Made by a program: the position numbers and the translations under genes. Under the pieces are notes generated by a model. That model was not told the origin of the DNA. It saw nothing but the letters and a program-made list of their open reading frames with translations, and made no database searches. Of a DNA stretch of 64,000 nt, positions 35,944 to 44,975 are shown one piece after another. Source of the DNA: Ilyomonas sp965214235 (GTDB lineage Bacteria > Bacteroidota > Bacteroidia > Chitinophagales > Chitinophagaceae); NCBI GenBank assembly GCA_965214235.1, contig CBDCBH010000002.1, positions 806,001 through 870,000 of the forward strand, given 5' to 3'. Within the stretch, counting starts at the first letter, position 1. Each line of letters begins with the position of its first letter.

Positions 35944-37002
35944 CTACTCAAACAGATTGGCAGGTATGGCGCTTTGTAAGGTTTTCATTGTATTTTCTTT
36001 TGAATACAATTTTGTTTGCTCCTTGCCTTTATCTATTATTCTGTTTCGCAGGTTTTCATCTTTATATAACAAAATCATTTTCTCGCCAAGCTGTTCATAA
36101 TTGTTACGTTCTAACAATATTGCAGCATCTTCTGCATATTCTTTTACACTCTCTGTAACGAAAGAAATACAGGGCGTTTCACATTGCATCGCTTGCAGCA
36201 AAGGCATTACATCGTCATCTTTCAAAGGTGTATGAATAAACAGGTAAGCAGAAGCCAGCAAAGAAGCCTGTTCAGCTTCGGTTACTTCCTGCAGCAGCCT
36301 TACATCATCGCGGTATTTGTACGAGCTGAATTTTTCCTGCCATTCTTTATTCTCACTAAAAAGAAGCCTTCCAAAAACCAACAACTTCATACCGCTGTGC
36401 TGCCATTTTTTAAAGATTGAAAACGCTTTCAACAAGCTCATAAACGAATCAAATGTTTTCTCCGCGGCACTTACAAAAAAATATTCTTTGCCTTGTGTGT
36501 ATTCCATTTTCAGCGATTGTTTTTTTGACCAGTTAACCGGTTGAAAAACATCATCTGCAGCAGCACGGATAACCTGGATATTATGTTCTGGCAGTTGATG
36601 AAGTGCAATTAATTTTTGCTTTACAGCAGCTGAACAAACAGCAATTTTTATTGATGAGGCGATTGGTTTTGTTTTACTCCATTTTTCAGCATCATTCACA
36701 ACAATCAATTGCGGTAAACGGGATGAAATTTTATAACTATTGATCTGCACCAGCCATTGAATGCTATTTTTTTTTATTACAGAAAGAAGCTGTAAGCGGT
36801 TTATAAATGACAACGAAAACTTGTTTTGATGAATAACAATTGCAGTTTTTTGATTTGTTTTTATAGCACTTTTTGCTTCTGAAATAGTATTGGGTTGATA
36901 AATGAAAACGTTTTGTTTTACTAACAATTCAATAAGGCATTGATATAAAAAATTTGCGTAGCTATTTTGTTTTGTTCGATAATAAAGAAGTAAAACCTGC
37001 AT
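35944..37002 (-). CDS. Glycosyltransferase, GT4-like
   Basis: A 352-residue protein with a GT-B layout. The C-terminal half has YFFVSAAEKTFDSFMSLLKAFSIFKKW, LLVFGRLLF, a SAYLFIHTPLKDDDVMPLLQAMQCETPCISF block like the nucleotide-sugar site of GT4 enzymes, and DENLRNRIIDKGKEQ at the end. The acceptor domain is less conserved. The frame is open from 37038, but MQVLLLYYRTKQNSY at 37002 is a normal start. Its place next to MurU-like and kinase genes may be only chance. Confidence 0.82.
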   Translation of the reverse strand: MQVLLLYYRTKQNSYANFLYQCLIELLVKQNVFIYQPNTISEAKSAIKTNQKTAIVIHQNKFSLSFINRLQLLSVIKKNSIQWLVQINSYKISSRLPQLIVVNDAEKWSKTKPIASSIKIAVCSAAVKQKLIALHQLPEHNIQVIRAAADDVFQPVNWSKKQSLKMEYTQGKEYFFVSAAEKTFDSFMSLLKAFSIFKKWQHSGMKLLVFGRLLFSENKEWQEKFSSYKYRDDVRLLQEVTEAEQASLLASAYLFIHTPLKDDDVMPLLQAMQCETPCISFVTESVKEYAEDAAILLERNNYEQLGEKMILLYKDENLRNRIIDKGKEQTKLYSKENTMKTLQSAIPANLFE

Positions 37003-37113
37003 AAATAAAAGTTCAACCAAAAAGAAGCGAAGACACAAAGAAAAAGCTTTCTTCCGCTTTATTATATAAACAAACCAACAAGGTTTTTACAACGGATTAA
37101 TTTGCTGTAAAAA

Positions 37114-37863
37114 TTATTGAAACAAAGTTTCTGCCACAGCAATACTTTCCGGTTTTCCAACATCAACAAACAAACAGTTATCATCTGCAAAGCCATGCAC
37201 AGTAAGCGTTTTAGCCAATTCAAGATATACATCAATCATCGAAAACTTACCACTGAACAACGGTTGCATCAACATAAACAACTTACGATTGATAACATGA
37301 ATTCCATTGAACGCCTTCTCATAAAAATGACCGGGTTGCTTCGCCATCTTCACTTCGCCGGTGTTTACATTTCGCCAGCCGCACAACACGTTTTCATCTG
37401 TAAATAAAAGATACCGAGATGTGCTTCTATCGCTCACAGCAAGCGTTGCTAATGGTTTTTTTTGCAAGTGCTGTTCTATCATTTTATGCAATGGTAAATT
37501 GGTAAGCACATCTGCATTCATCAGCACAAAATTATCTTCATTTACAAAGTGAGGCGAAGCAAAAAGCAAACCGCCGCCGGTTTCCAAAACATCTTTTTCA
37601 AAAGATACAGTTACCTTACTTCTCCATCCATTATTTTTAATTACCGCTTCTTCAATTTGTTCTGCAAAGTGATGCGTATTTACCACCACATCATATATTC
37701 CAAAGGTTTGTAAATATTCAATGTTTCGTTGCAATAAACTTTTACCGTTTACTAATACCAGCGTTTTAGGATGCTTGCTGGTAAAGGGTTTCAGGCGTGT
37801 ACCCAAACCGGCAGCCAATATCATGGCTTTGCGAACAGATGATTGGGAAAGATCAGGATTCAA
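37114..37863 (-). CDS. Sugar-phosphate nucleotidyltransferase, MurU-like
   Basis: A 249-residue enzyme expected to join UTP and N-acetylmuramate-1-phosphate to UDP-MurNAc in cell-wall recycling. MILAAGLGTRLKPFTSKHPKTLVLVNGKSLLQRNIEYL is the nucleotidyltransferase signature, LMNADVLTNLPL the metal-binding aspartate and FNGIHVINRKLF a conserved block. The start overlaps the stop of the kinase-RapZ gene by 11 bases, showing translational coupling. The AmgK-MurU pair is known from Pseudomonas; the assignment here rests on that pairing and on the motifs. Confidence 0.85.
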   Translation of the reverse strand: MNPDLSQSSVRKAMILAAGLGTRLKPFTSKHPKTLVLVNGKSLLQRNIEYLQTFGIYDVVVNTHHFAEQIEEAVIKNNGWRSKVTVSFEKDVLETGGGLLFASPHFVNEDNFVLMNADVLTNLPLHKMIEQHLQKKPLATLAVSDRSTSRYLLFTDENVLCGWRNVNTGEVKMAKQPGHFYEKAFNGIHVINRKLFMLMQPLFSGKFSMIDVYLELAKTLTVHGFADDNCLFVDVGKPESIAVAETLFQ

Positions 37864-39370
37864 GCGTAGTAATTCTTGTTGTATGATGTTGCCTTATGTT
37901 GTTACGTCGTTTTGTTTTTGGTATTTGCGTTTCTTCTTTCACCCAATTATTTTGGTTATGATGATGAATCTCAACCTTTACTTTGTATTTATTTTTCAGA
38001 TGCCTTGCCGTTTGCTCGGCAGCGTACACACTCCGATGCTGGCCGCCCGTACATCCAAATGAAATAGATAAATGATCGAAACCACGTTTGATATAATCTT
38101 CAACAGAAATATCAACCAGGTTATAAACACTGTTTAAAAACTCGTTCATTTTTGTTTTTTCTTCCAAAAACGTTTGCACATTTTTATCAAGTCCGCTGCT
38201 ATATTCAAACTCTTCATACCGACCTGGATTCAGCAATCCGCGACAATCAAAAACAAAACCGCCTCCATGTCCTGATGTGTCTTTAGGCAATTTCTTTTTA
38301 AATGAAAAACTGTTGATGGTAACTACAAGCGGTGTGTTTTCATTCGCCTGACTGTTTTCAAAACGACCGATGATATCATCGCTTACAATGGCTTTCAGAA
38401 TGCGTGCAAATTCGGGTGTCGCTTCATTAATGTAGTGTATATCCATAAAGCATTTCAGGTTTTTTAACGCCAGAGGAATGCTTATTAAAAAATGCGCTTT
38501 TCGTTCAAACAAACCTCTAAAACCATACGCACCCAACACCTGCAGCAAACGCAGTAAAACATAACCATTGTATTGCTCAACAAACAAATTTCTGTTTAGT
38601 TTGTAAGGCAGCAATTTATCGGCTTCATCCATGTAATAATGCAATAATTTATTCTTCCATTCATTGCTTAATTCTGCTTTTGCCTGCCATAGCAAACTCG
38701 CCACATCATACTGCAATGCGCCACGCATCCCGCCCTGGTAATCTATAAAACAAAGCCCGTTTTCTTTTACTATAATATTGCGGCTTTGAAAGTCGCGGAA
38801 CATAAAATATTTGTTGTCATCATTCACTAAAAATTCACTTATGTTTTCAAATTCTGCATACAAAGCCTGCTTATCGTAAGGCAGTTTCAATGTATCTAAA
38901 AAGTAATATTTAAAATAAAGCAAATCGCTCATAATTGCCTGCTTGCCAAATTCTTTTGCTGTAAGGCATAAATTATAATTTAAGCCTTCATCGCCTTGTA
39001 TTTGCAAGTGCGCCAACTGCCGCAGGCTCATTTGAAATAACTGATACACAACATCATTATATCCATGCATAGAAAGCATATCTAACAACGATTCTGTTCC
39101 GGCATCTTCCTGAATGTACAAGTTGCCTTCATTATTCACCGCAAACACCTCGGGCACGGGCAATTTTTTTTGTTTGAAGTGATGCGTAAACTTAATGAAT
39201 GTGTTGTTCTCCTGAACATTGTTATTATAAGTAGCGATGAATGTGCCTGCAGAAGTAAAAACGCGAAAATAAATACGGTCGCTTCCGCTTTGCGGGAGCT
39301 TTTCAATGCGTTCAATCGCATCTTGATGGATGGAGGAAAGCAAACTTGTTATGGCAGCTTCTATCGTCAT
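37853..39370 (-). CDS. AmgK-like amino-sugar kinase fused to RapZ C-terminal domain
   Basis: A 505-residue cytoplasmic fusion. Residues about 1-320 are an aminoglycoside-phosphotransferase-like kinase: YFRVFTSAGTFIATY, the catalytic FRDFQSRNIIV (about 193-203) and the metal-binding CFIDYQGGMRGALQYDVASLLW. This matches AmgK, which phosphorylates MurNAc at C1. Residues about 345-475 match the C-terminal domain of RapZ: INSFSFKKKLP, FVFDCRGLLNPGRY, SGLDKNVQTFLE and SISFGCTGGQHRSVYAAEQ. In E. coli this domain senses glucosamine-6-phosphate. A basic tail follows. It is coupled to the MurU-like gene. The fusion suggests that wall recycling is linked to amino-sugar sensing. Confidence 0.92.
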   Translation of the reverse strand: MTIEAAITSLLSSIHQDAIERIEKLPQSGSDRIYFRVFTSAGTFIATYNNNVQENNTFIKFTHHFKQKKLPVPEVFAVNNEGNLYIQEDAGTESLLDMLSMHGYNDVVYQLFQMSLRQLAHLQIQGDEGLNYNLCLTAKEFGKQAIMSDLLYFKYYFLDTLKLPYDKQALYAEFENISEFLVNDDNKYFMFRDFQSRNIIVKENGLCFIDYQGGMRGALQYDVASLLWQAKAELSNEWKNKLLHYYMDEADKLLPYKLNRNLFVEQYNGYVLLRLLQVLGAYGFRGLFERKAHFLISIPLALKNLKCFMDIHYINEATPEFARILKAIVSDDIIGRFENSQANENTPLVVTINSFSFKKKLPKDTSGHGGGFVFDCRGLLNPGRYEEFEYSSGLDKNVQTFLEEKTKMNEFLNSVYNLVDISVEDYIKRGFDHLSISFGCTGGQHRSVYAAEQTARHLKNKYKVKVEIHHHNQNNWVKEETQIPKTKRRNNIRQHHTTRITTLES

Positions 39371-39422
39371 AGAAAAAATTTACGGATGGTAAAAATAGAA
39401 TAGTTTTCGGGTAATTATAATT

Positions 39423-39452
39423 CAAAATTATTCTCCGGTAAACATCTTCAAA
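39423..39452 (-). promoter_or_regulatory. Bacteroidota-type promoter of the kinase-RapZ/MurU operon
   Basis: On the minus strand: TTTG (39452-39449), 18-base spacer, TAATTTTG (39430-39423). Transcription would start near 39416, about 46 bases before the ATG at 39370. Confidence 0.6.
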
Positions 39453-39481
39453 ATCTCATTTTATCTGTTCAAATCTCCATT

Positions 39482-39489
39482 TATCTTTG
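39482..39489 (+). promoter_or_regulatory. Putative -7 box of trhO
   Basis: TATCTTTG fits TAnnTTTG. A -33 TTTG is not seen at the right distance. The leader would be about 80 bases long. Confidence 0.35.
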
Positions 39490-39579
39490 CCGTCAACATT
39501 TTGTTCCGCCTGCAACGGAATCTATAACATACCATAGAACATGAAGCGATAAAGAGCTTAATGTCTGAAATGAATTATT

Positions 39580-40620
39580 ATGGCAGTATTACATAACCGC
39601 ATCAGCGGAGAAGAATTAAAGCAGCGGTTGCTTCAGGAAGCGGAAAAGCGCACCACCATTAGTTTTTACCAGTATTTCGAAATTCAAAATCCTTTAGAAT
39701 TTCGAAATTTTCTTTACAAACAATTGGATGAGTTGAATGTGTTTGGTCGCATTTATATTGCTAAAGAAGGCATTAATGCGCAGATAAGTGTGCCAGATAA
39801 AAACTACGATTTGTTTGTACGTTTTTTATATTCTGTTGATGGTTTGAATGAGGTAAGATTGAACACTGCTGTAGATGACGATGGCAAATCGTTTTGGGTG
39901 TTAAAAATAAAAGTGCGTGATAAAATTGTAGCCGATGGAATTGATGATGAAACTTTTAGCATGAACAACAAAGGAAGGTATGTAAATGCCGCTCAAATGA
40001 ATGAATTTTTACAACAGCCCGATACGGTTGTAATTGACATGCGCAATCATTACGAATATGAAGTGGGGCATTTTAAAAATGCGCTGGAAGTGCCTTCCGA
40101 TACATTTCGGGATCAGTTGCCAATGGCGGTTGATATGTTGAAAGGAAAAGAAAATAAAAACATTATTATGTATTGCACCGGAGGCATCCGTTGCGAAAAA
40201 GCAAGCGCTTTTCTTTTACACAAAGGTTTCCATAATGTGTTTCACCTGGAAGGTGGCATTATTAATTATGCGAAGGAAATAAAAAAACACGAGTTAGAAA
40301 GCCAGTTCATCGGTAAAAACTTTGTGTTTGACAATCGTTTGGGAGAGCGGATAACGAATGAAGTGATTGCCAAATGTCATCAATGCGGAAAACCCTGCGA
40401 TGCTCATACGAATTGCAAAAACAATGGCTGCCACCTGCTGTATATTCAATGTGAAGAATGCGCCGAAAAATTTGATAGCTGTTGCTGTGTTGAATGCAAA
40501 AACACAATTCATTTGCCCATTGAAAGGCAGGCTGAATTAAGAAAGGGAATTGATAAAGGCAGAAATGTGTTTAATAAATCGAAAACGAGATTGCGACCGA
40601 GGTTGGGTGATTTTAGTTGA
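39580..40620 (+). CDS. trhO: tRNA uridine(34) hydroxylase TrhO (rhodanese family)
   Basis: This enzyme hydroxylates uridine 34 of certain tRNAs using oxygen, a step towards 5-methoxyuridine or cmo5U. The 346 residues have the N-terminal acylphosphatase-like domain (SFYQYFEIQNPLEFRNFLYKQ, GRIYIAKEGINAQIS), the central rhodanese domain with the active-site loop YCTGGIRCEKAS, and a Cys-rich C-terminal part (CHQCGKPCDAHTNC ... CCCVEC) that probably binds metal. Length and domains agree with the family. The gene is divergent from the kinase-RapZ operon and convergent with purC. Confidence 0.95.
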   Translation: MAVLHNRISGEELKQRLLQEAEKRTTISFYQYFEIQNPLEFRNFLYKQLDELNVFGRIYIAKEGINAQISVPDKNYDLFVRFLYSVDGLNEVRLNTAVDDDGKSFWVLKIKVRDKIVADGIDDETFSMNNKGRYVNAAQMNEFLQQPDTVVIDMRNHYEYEVGHFKNALEVPSDTFRDQLPMAVDMLKGKENKNIIMYCTGGIRCEKASAFLLHKGFHNVFHLEGGIINYAKEIKKHELESQFIGKNFVFDNRLGERITNEVIAKCHQCGKPCDAHTNCKNNGCHLLYIQCEECAEKFDSCCCVECKNTIHLPIERQAELRKGIDKGRNVFNKSKTRLRPRLGDFS

Positions 40621-40621
40621 C

Positions 40622-40637
40622 AGTTGGTGGTTGGTAG
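40622..40637. repeat. Short repeat AGTTGGTGGTTGGTAG, copy 2
   Basis: Identical to 32794-32809. It lies just after the trhO stop. Confidence 0.5.
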
Positions 40638-40691
40638 TTGATAGATTTTATTGTTCTTTAGTTATGAATTATAAATAATTTTTTGGCTCTA

Positions 40692-41615
40692 TCATCTGTT
40701 AGAAAGCCATTCTTCCACTTTTTCATACATTTCTTCATTACTCATGTCAACAGGCTGAAAAGCTTGCCCCGTAATGCTTTCATACAGTTCAATATACCGA
40801 CGGCTTATGGTAGTTACCCATTCATCCGACATATTGGGAACGGTTTGATTTTCTTTACCCATGAAGTTATTTTCAATAAGCCACTCGCGTACAAATTCTT
40901 TGCTCAACTGCTTTTGACGCTCGCCCCGCTGTTGCCGCTCTTCAAAGCCATCGGCATAAAAATATCGTGAAGAATCGGGCGTATGAATTTCATCCATTAA
41001 ATAAACAACATCGTCAATTTTGCCGAACTCATATTTCGTATCAACCAAAATTAATCCCCGGTTGGCTGCAATTTGTTTACCTCTTTCAAAAAGCTGCAAA
41101 GTATATCTTTCTAAAGCATTCCATTCCTCTTCTGTTGCCAGGCGCTGGCTTATGATTTCATCTTTCGATATATCTTCATCATGCCCTTCCGATGCTTTCG
41201 TGGAAGGTGTAATTATCGGTGTTGAAAAGGCATCATTTTCTTTCATACCATCCGGCATAACAATGCCGCACAAAATTCGCTTGCCACTGTTATAAGTGCG
41301 CCACGCATGACCTGTAAGATTACCACGCACTACTATTTCAATTTTAAACGGAATACATTTTTTACCCGTTGCAGCCACCGGGGCTGGCGTTGCAAGAAGC
41401 CAGTTAGGACAAATGTCATTTGTTTGTTGGAGCATGAAGGCGGCTACCTGGTTAAGAACCTGACCTTTGTAGGGGATGGGCTTTGGCAAAATAACATCGA
41501 AAGCCGAAATGCGGTTGCTGGCGATCATTACCAGCGTATCGTTACCAATTGTGTAAACATCTCTTACTTTACCTTTATAAAAAGCAGTTTGGTTGGGGAA
41601 CTGATGAGGTATCAT
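40692..41615 (-). CDS. purC: Phosphoribosylaminoimidazole-succinocarboxamide synthase
   Basis: SAICAR synthetase of purine synthesis: joins CAIR and aspartate with ATP. The 307 residues belong to the longer type found in Bacteroidota and yeast. Motifs: FYKGKVRDVY at the N-terminus, NRISAFDV, FKIEIVVRGNLTGHAW, ILVDTKYEFG and HTPDSSRYFYADGFEE. The frame is open from 41636; the ATG at 41615 gives MIPHQFPNQ. No other pur gene is adjacent. A TATTTTTG box on the minus strand (41620-41627) lies directly before the start, which would make a very short leader. Confidence 0.96.
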   Translation of the reverse strand: MIPHQFPNQTAFYKGKVRDVYTIGNDTLVMIASNRISAFDVILPKPIPYKGQVLNQVAAFMLQQTNDICPNWLLATPAPVAATGKKCIPFKIEIVVRGNLTGHAWRTYNSGKRILCGIVMPDGMKENDAFSTPIITPSTKASEGHDEDISKDEIISQRLATEEEWNALERYTLQLFERGKQIAANRGLILVDTKYEFGKIDDVVYLMDEIHTPDSSRYFYADGFEERQQRGERQKQLSKEFVREWLIENNFMGKENQTVPNMSDEWVTTISRRYIELYESITGQAFQPVDMSNEEMYEKVEEWLSNR

Positions 41616-41924
41616 AAAACAAAAATAGAGGAACAATTGTTTTATTTACATCAATTAAACTATTTATATTTACTTGTCCGAAATTCAGAGAATAGGTTTT
41701 CTTTTATTGCATTTTGCCTGACATCGTACCCAAAACAAAAAACAAATGCTTCAGTTATCCAACTTTATAGTTGCTAACCATCTATTTTTTATAGTTTTTT
41801 GTTAGTGTTTTTGAAAATATTTATGTATAGATTAAAATATTTTAATAATTAAAAAAAGTATCACTTTTTTTCTTTTAATTAACAATAACTGCTTTCCTTT
41901 ACTATAATAAACTATAGCTACTTT
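41616..41924. other. AT-rich divergent promoter region, purC / TonB receptor
   Basis: Very AT-rich with long T and A runs and no coding frame. It must hold both promoters. Only TATTTTTG before purC (minus strand, 41620-41627) matches the -7 consensus. Confidence 0.45.
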
Positions 41925-44786
41925 ATGAGATATTTTATTGCTTGTTTTATTTTCCTTTTCTGTGCTTTTACAGTAAAAGCACAAACCGCTATTTCTATTT
42001 CAGGAACCGTAAAAAACAATACAACAGGCGAAGCGGTAACGGCGGCTTCTGTTTTAATAAAAGGCAGCAATGCAACAGGCACTTTTACCAATGAAAACGG
42101 CAATTTTAGATTGTTACTGAAGCATTCTCTTCCGGTTACATTAATTATTTCATCGGTTGGGTTTGCAACAAAAGAAATTGCGGTTAATACTGTTGAACAA
42201 CCCATCAACGTAAGCTTACAAATAGCATACGTGTTAGGACAGGATGTTGTGGTATCTGCCAGCCGAACGCCGGAGCGCATTTTAGAATCGCCGGTTACTA
42301 TTCAGCGTGTGAGTGCCGCAACGATTGCTGCTTCGCCGGCTTCATCTTATTATGATGTGATTGGGAACCTGAATGGCGTTGACTTAACAACTTCAAGCCT
42401 TACTTTTAAAACACCCAGCACACGCGGTTTTAACGGAAGCGGCAACGTACGTTTTAATCAGCTTGTTGATGGTATGGATAACCAGGCGCCTGGCTTAAAT
42501 TTTCCTGTTGGTGCTATTGTTGGGCCTACAGAGTTGGATGTTGATAATATGGAATTATTAAACGGTGCATCATCGGCTTTGTATGGACCTGGCGGCATGA
42601 ACGGAACATTGTTGATTACAAGTAAAGACCCTTTTAAATACCAGGGTTTAAGTGTACAGATAAAAGGAGGTGTGAATCACATAAACGATTACAGCCGCAA
42701 AGCCTCGCCTTATTACGATTTTGCTTTGCGCTTTGGAAAGAAAATAGGAGATAAGTTTGCTTTTAAATTATCGGGCGAATACATAGAAGCGAAAGATTGG
42801 GTGGCAAGAGATACCAGCAATTATTTACGAAGCGCCACCACTCCAGGCAAACCTGTTGCAGGTACACGCTTAACTGATGCTAATTATGATGGCGTAAATG
42901 TATATGGCGATGAAACATCAGTAAATATTAAACCTTTTTTATATGGTATTGCAAAACTTGACCCAAGCGGCGTAGTTGGAGCAATACTAACTCCTTATTT
43001 AGATTCTTTACCTAACGTTTCCCGAACAGGTTATAAAGAAAGCAATGTAATAGACCCAACTACTCGCAACATTAAAGCCAGCGGCGGTTTGTATTACATG
43101 ATTTCGCCTAACACCGAATTATCATTTGTTGCAAATCTTGGCTATGGCACTTCTGTTTACACAGGTAGCGACCGGTATTCACTTAAAAATTTTATGATCT
43201 CGCAGTATAAGCTCGAAGCCCGTAGTAAAAACTGGTTTTTGCGGGCTTACACTACCCAGGAAAATGCAGGCCAATCGTTTAACGCAACGGTTACTATGCA
43301 ACTGTTTAACGAAGCCTGGAAGCCAAGCTACAACCCGGCAAACCCAACTGCAAGCTGGTTCCCGCAGTTTGCCGGTGCATTTGTACAAGGTGCGGTAACA
43401 ACTTTTACAACGGCTTATCGACAAGCCAAAATGCTAAATGCAAGTGATGCGGCGGCGGGCGCAGCTGCAAATGCAGCCATGCTGGCAAACACGCAAAACT
43501 TTTTAAATGGTGCACGCTCTTACGCTGATGCAGGACGGCCGGCAGCAGGCACTTCTGCTTTCAAAACTATATTCGATCAGGTTCGCTCAAAGCCAATACC
43601 GGCAGGTGGTTTATTTGTTGACCATACAGCTTTGTATATGGCAGAAGGGCAATATAATCTGACAAATTTATTGAAAATAGATTCGGCAAAGAGGCGTACT
43701 GATATTTTAATTGGCGGTAATTACAAACGATATGAATTAAATTCTCAAGGAACATTATTTAACGATATAGCAGGTAAAATTCCCATCAATGAATATGGAG
43801 CTTATCTTCAAATTTCGCAACGTTTATTCAATGATGCTTTAAAACTAACCGCATCGGGCAGATACGATAAAAACGACAACTTTAAAGGTAACTTTACGCC
43901 ACGCCTTTCTGCAGTAATATCAGTTGCAAAAAATCATAATTTCCGTTTGTCTTATCAAACAGCGTATCGCTTTCCTACTACACAACAACAATACATTGAT
44001 TTAAACATTGGTGGCGGTACAAGATTAATTGGTGGATTGCCTATGTTCAGAAGTACCTATCATTTTGATACCAACCCCGTTTACACGTTAGCCAGCTACG
44101 GTCAGTTTGGGCTTAGCGGTAACCCCCAAGCGTTGGTGCCACAACAGTTTGGTGAATTTAAACCTGAAACATGTTCCTCTTATGAAATTGGTTATAAAGG
44201 TTTAATAGCCAATAAATTGTTGATAGATGTGTACGGTTACTATTCTGAATATAAAAACTTTTTAGGAAGGATAACTGTGCTACAATCTTCGACTGTTGCC
44301 TACGACTCGACGGGGCTTGTTAATCCTAACAAATATTCGGTTGCAGTAAACAGCACAGGTAAAGTAAAAACAAATGGATGGGGAATATCCCTGCAGTACC
44401 TGCTGCCACACAATTTTAATATCAATGGCAACTTGTTTTCTGACGAATTGAAAAGCGCCTCCATCAACTTCATGACAGAATTCAACACGCCTAAATACCG
44501 TGCTAACATTGGGTTTGGCAATACTGGCTTCTTAGGAAAAAATGCGTTTGGTTTTAATGTAGTTTATCGCTGGCAGGATAAATTTTATTATGAGGGAGAT
44601 TTTACTTCAGGTAATGTAGCAGCCTTCAGTACGGTAGATGCACAATTAAGTTATAAGCTTTCAAAAAGTAAAATATTATTGAAGTTAGGCGCTACCAATA
44701 TAACCAATCATTATTACATCAATGCTTATGGCAACCCGTCGGTTGGCGGCTTGTATTATTTGAGCGCTACGCTGAATATTTTATAA
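41925..44786 (+). CDS. TonB-dependent receptor with carboxypeptidase-like N-terminal domain
   Basis: An outer-membrane active transporter of 953 residues. After the signal peptide (MRYFIACFIFLFCAFTVKA, then QTA) comes a CarboxypepD_reg-like domain (about 22-105, ISGTVKNNTTGEAVTAASVLIKGS). A plug follows with VVSASRTPERILESPVTIQRV and the LLNGASSALYGPGGMNGTLLI block. A 22-strand barrel ends in YYLSATLNIL. An alanine-rich insert lies at about residues 505-540. There is no SusD-like partner gene, so it is unlikely to be a typical polysaccharide-locus SusC; the ligand is unknown. A strong terminator closes the unit. Confidence 0.93.
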   Translation: MRYFIACFIFLFCAFTVKAQTAISISGTVKNNTTGEAVTAASVLIKGSNATGTFTNENGNFRLLLKHSLPVTLIISSVGFATKEIAVNTVEQPINVSLQIAYVLGQDVVVSASRTPERILESPVTIQRVSAATIAASPASSYYDVIGNLNGVDLTTSSLTFKTPSTRGFNGSGNVRFNQLVDGMDNQAPGLNFPVGAIVGPTELDVDNMELLNGASSALYGPGGMNGTLLITSKDPFKYQGLSVQIKGGVNHINDYSRKASPYYDFALRFGKKIGDKFAFKLSGEYIEAKDWVARDTSNYLRSATTPGKPVAGTRLTDANYDGVNVYGDETSVNIKPFLYGIAKLDPSGVVGAILTPYLDSLPNVSRTGYKESNVIDPTTRNIKASGGLYYMISPNTELSFVANLGYGTSVYTGSDRYSLKNFMISQYKLEARSKNWFLRAYTTQENAGQSFNATVTMQLFNEAWKPSYNPANPTASWFPQFAGAFVQGAVTTFTTAYRQAKMLNASDAAAGAAANAAMLANTQNFLNGARSYADAGRPAAGTSAFKTIFDQVRSKPIPAGGLFVDHTALYMAEGQYNLTNLLKIDSAKRRTDILIGGNYKRYELNSQGTLFNDIAGKIPINEYGAYLQISQRLFNDALKLTASGRYDKNDNFKGNFTPRLSAVISVAKNHNFRLSYQTAYRFPTTQQQYIDLNIGGGTRLIGGLPMFRSTYHFDTNPVYTLASYGQFGLSGNPQALVPQQFGEFKPETCSSYEIGYKGLIANKLLIDVYGYYSEYKNFLGRITVLQSSTVAYDSTGLVNPNKYSVAVNSTGKVKTNGWGISLQYLLPHNFNINGNLFSDELKSASINFMTEFNTPKYRANIGFGNTGFLGKNAFGFNVVYRWQDKFYYEGDFTSGNVAAFSTVDAQLSYKLSKSKILLKLGATNITNHYYINAYGNPSVGGLYYLSATLNIL

Positions 44787-44802
44787 GATTGATTTCATAA
44801 AG

Positions 44803-44844
44803 AATAAAAAAGCTCTTTCTCCTGTAAGAAAGAGCTTTTTTATT
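44803..44844 (+). terminator. Rho-independent terminator of the TonB receptor gene
   Basis: A 16-base perfect inverted repeat, AATAAAAAAGCTCTTT (44803-44818) and its complement (44829-44844), with a 10-base loop and a TTTTTTATT end. Confidence 0.9.
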
Positions 44845-44975
44845 CTGGCAGAGCGTTTTGGGCTGATGAATTCGTGGCTCGTAGCTTAAGTAATGTACAT
44901 TCTTTCAACAATACATTTCCTCATCTTTTTAATTCCTAACTGTTACCGATATTCGCACCACGAACCCGTGTAGTT

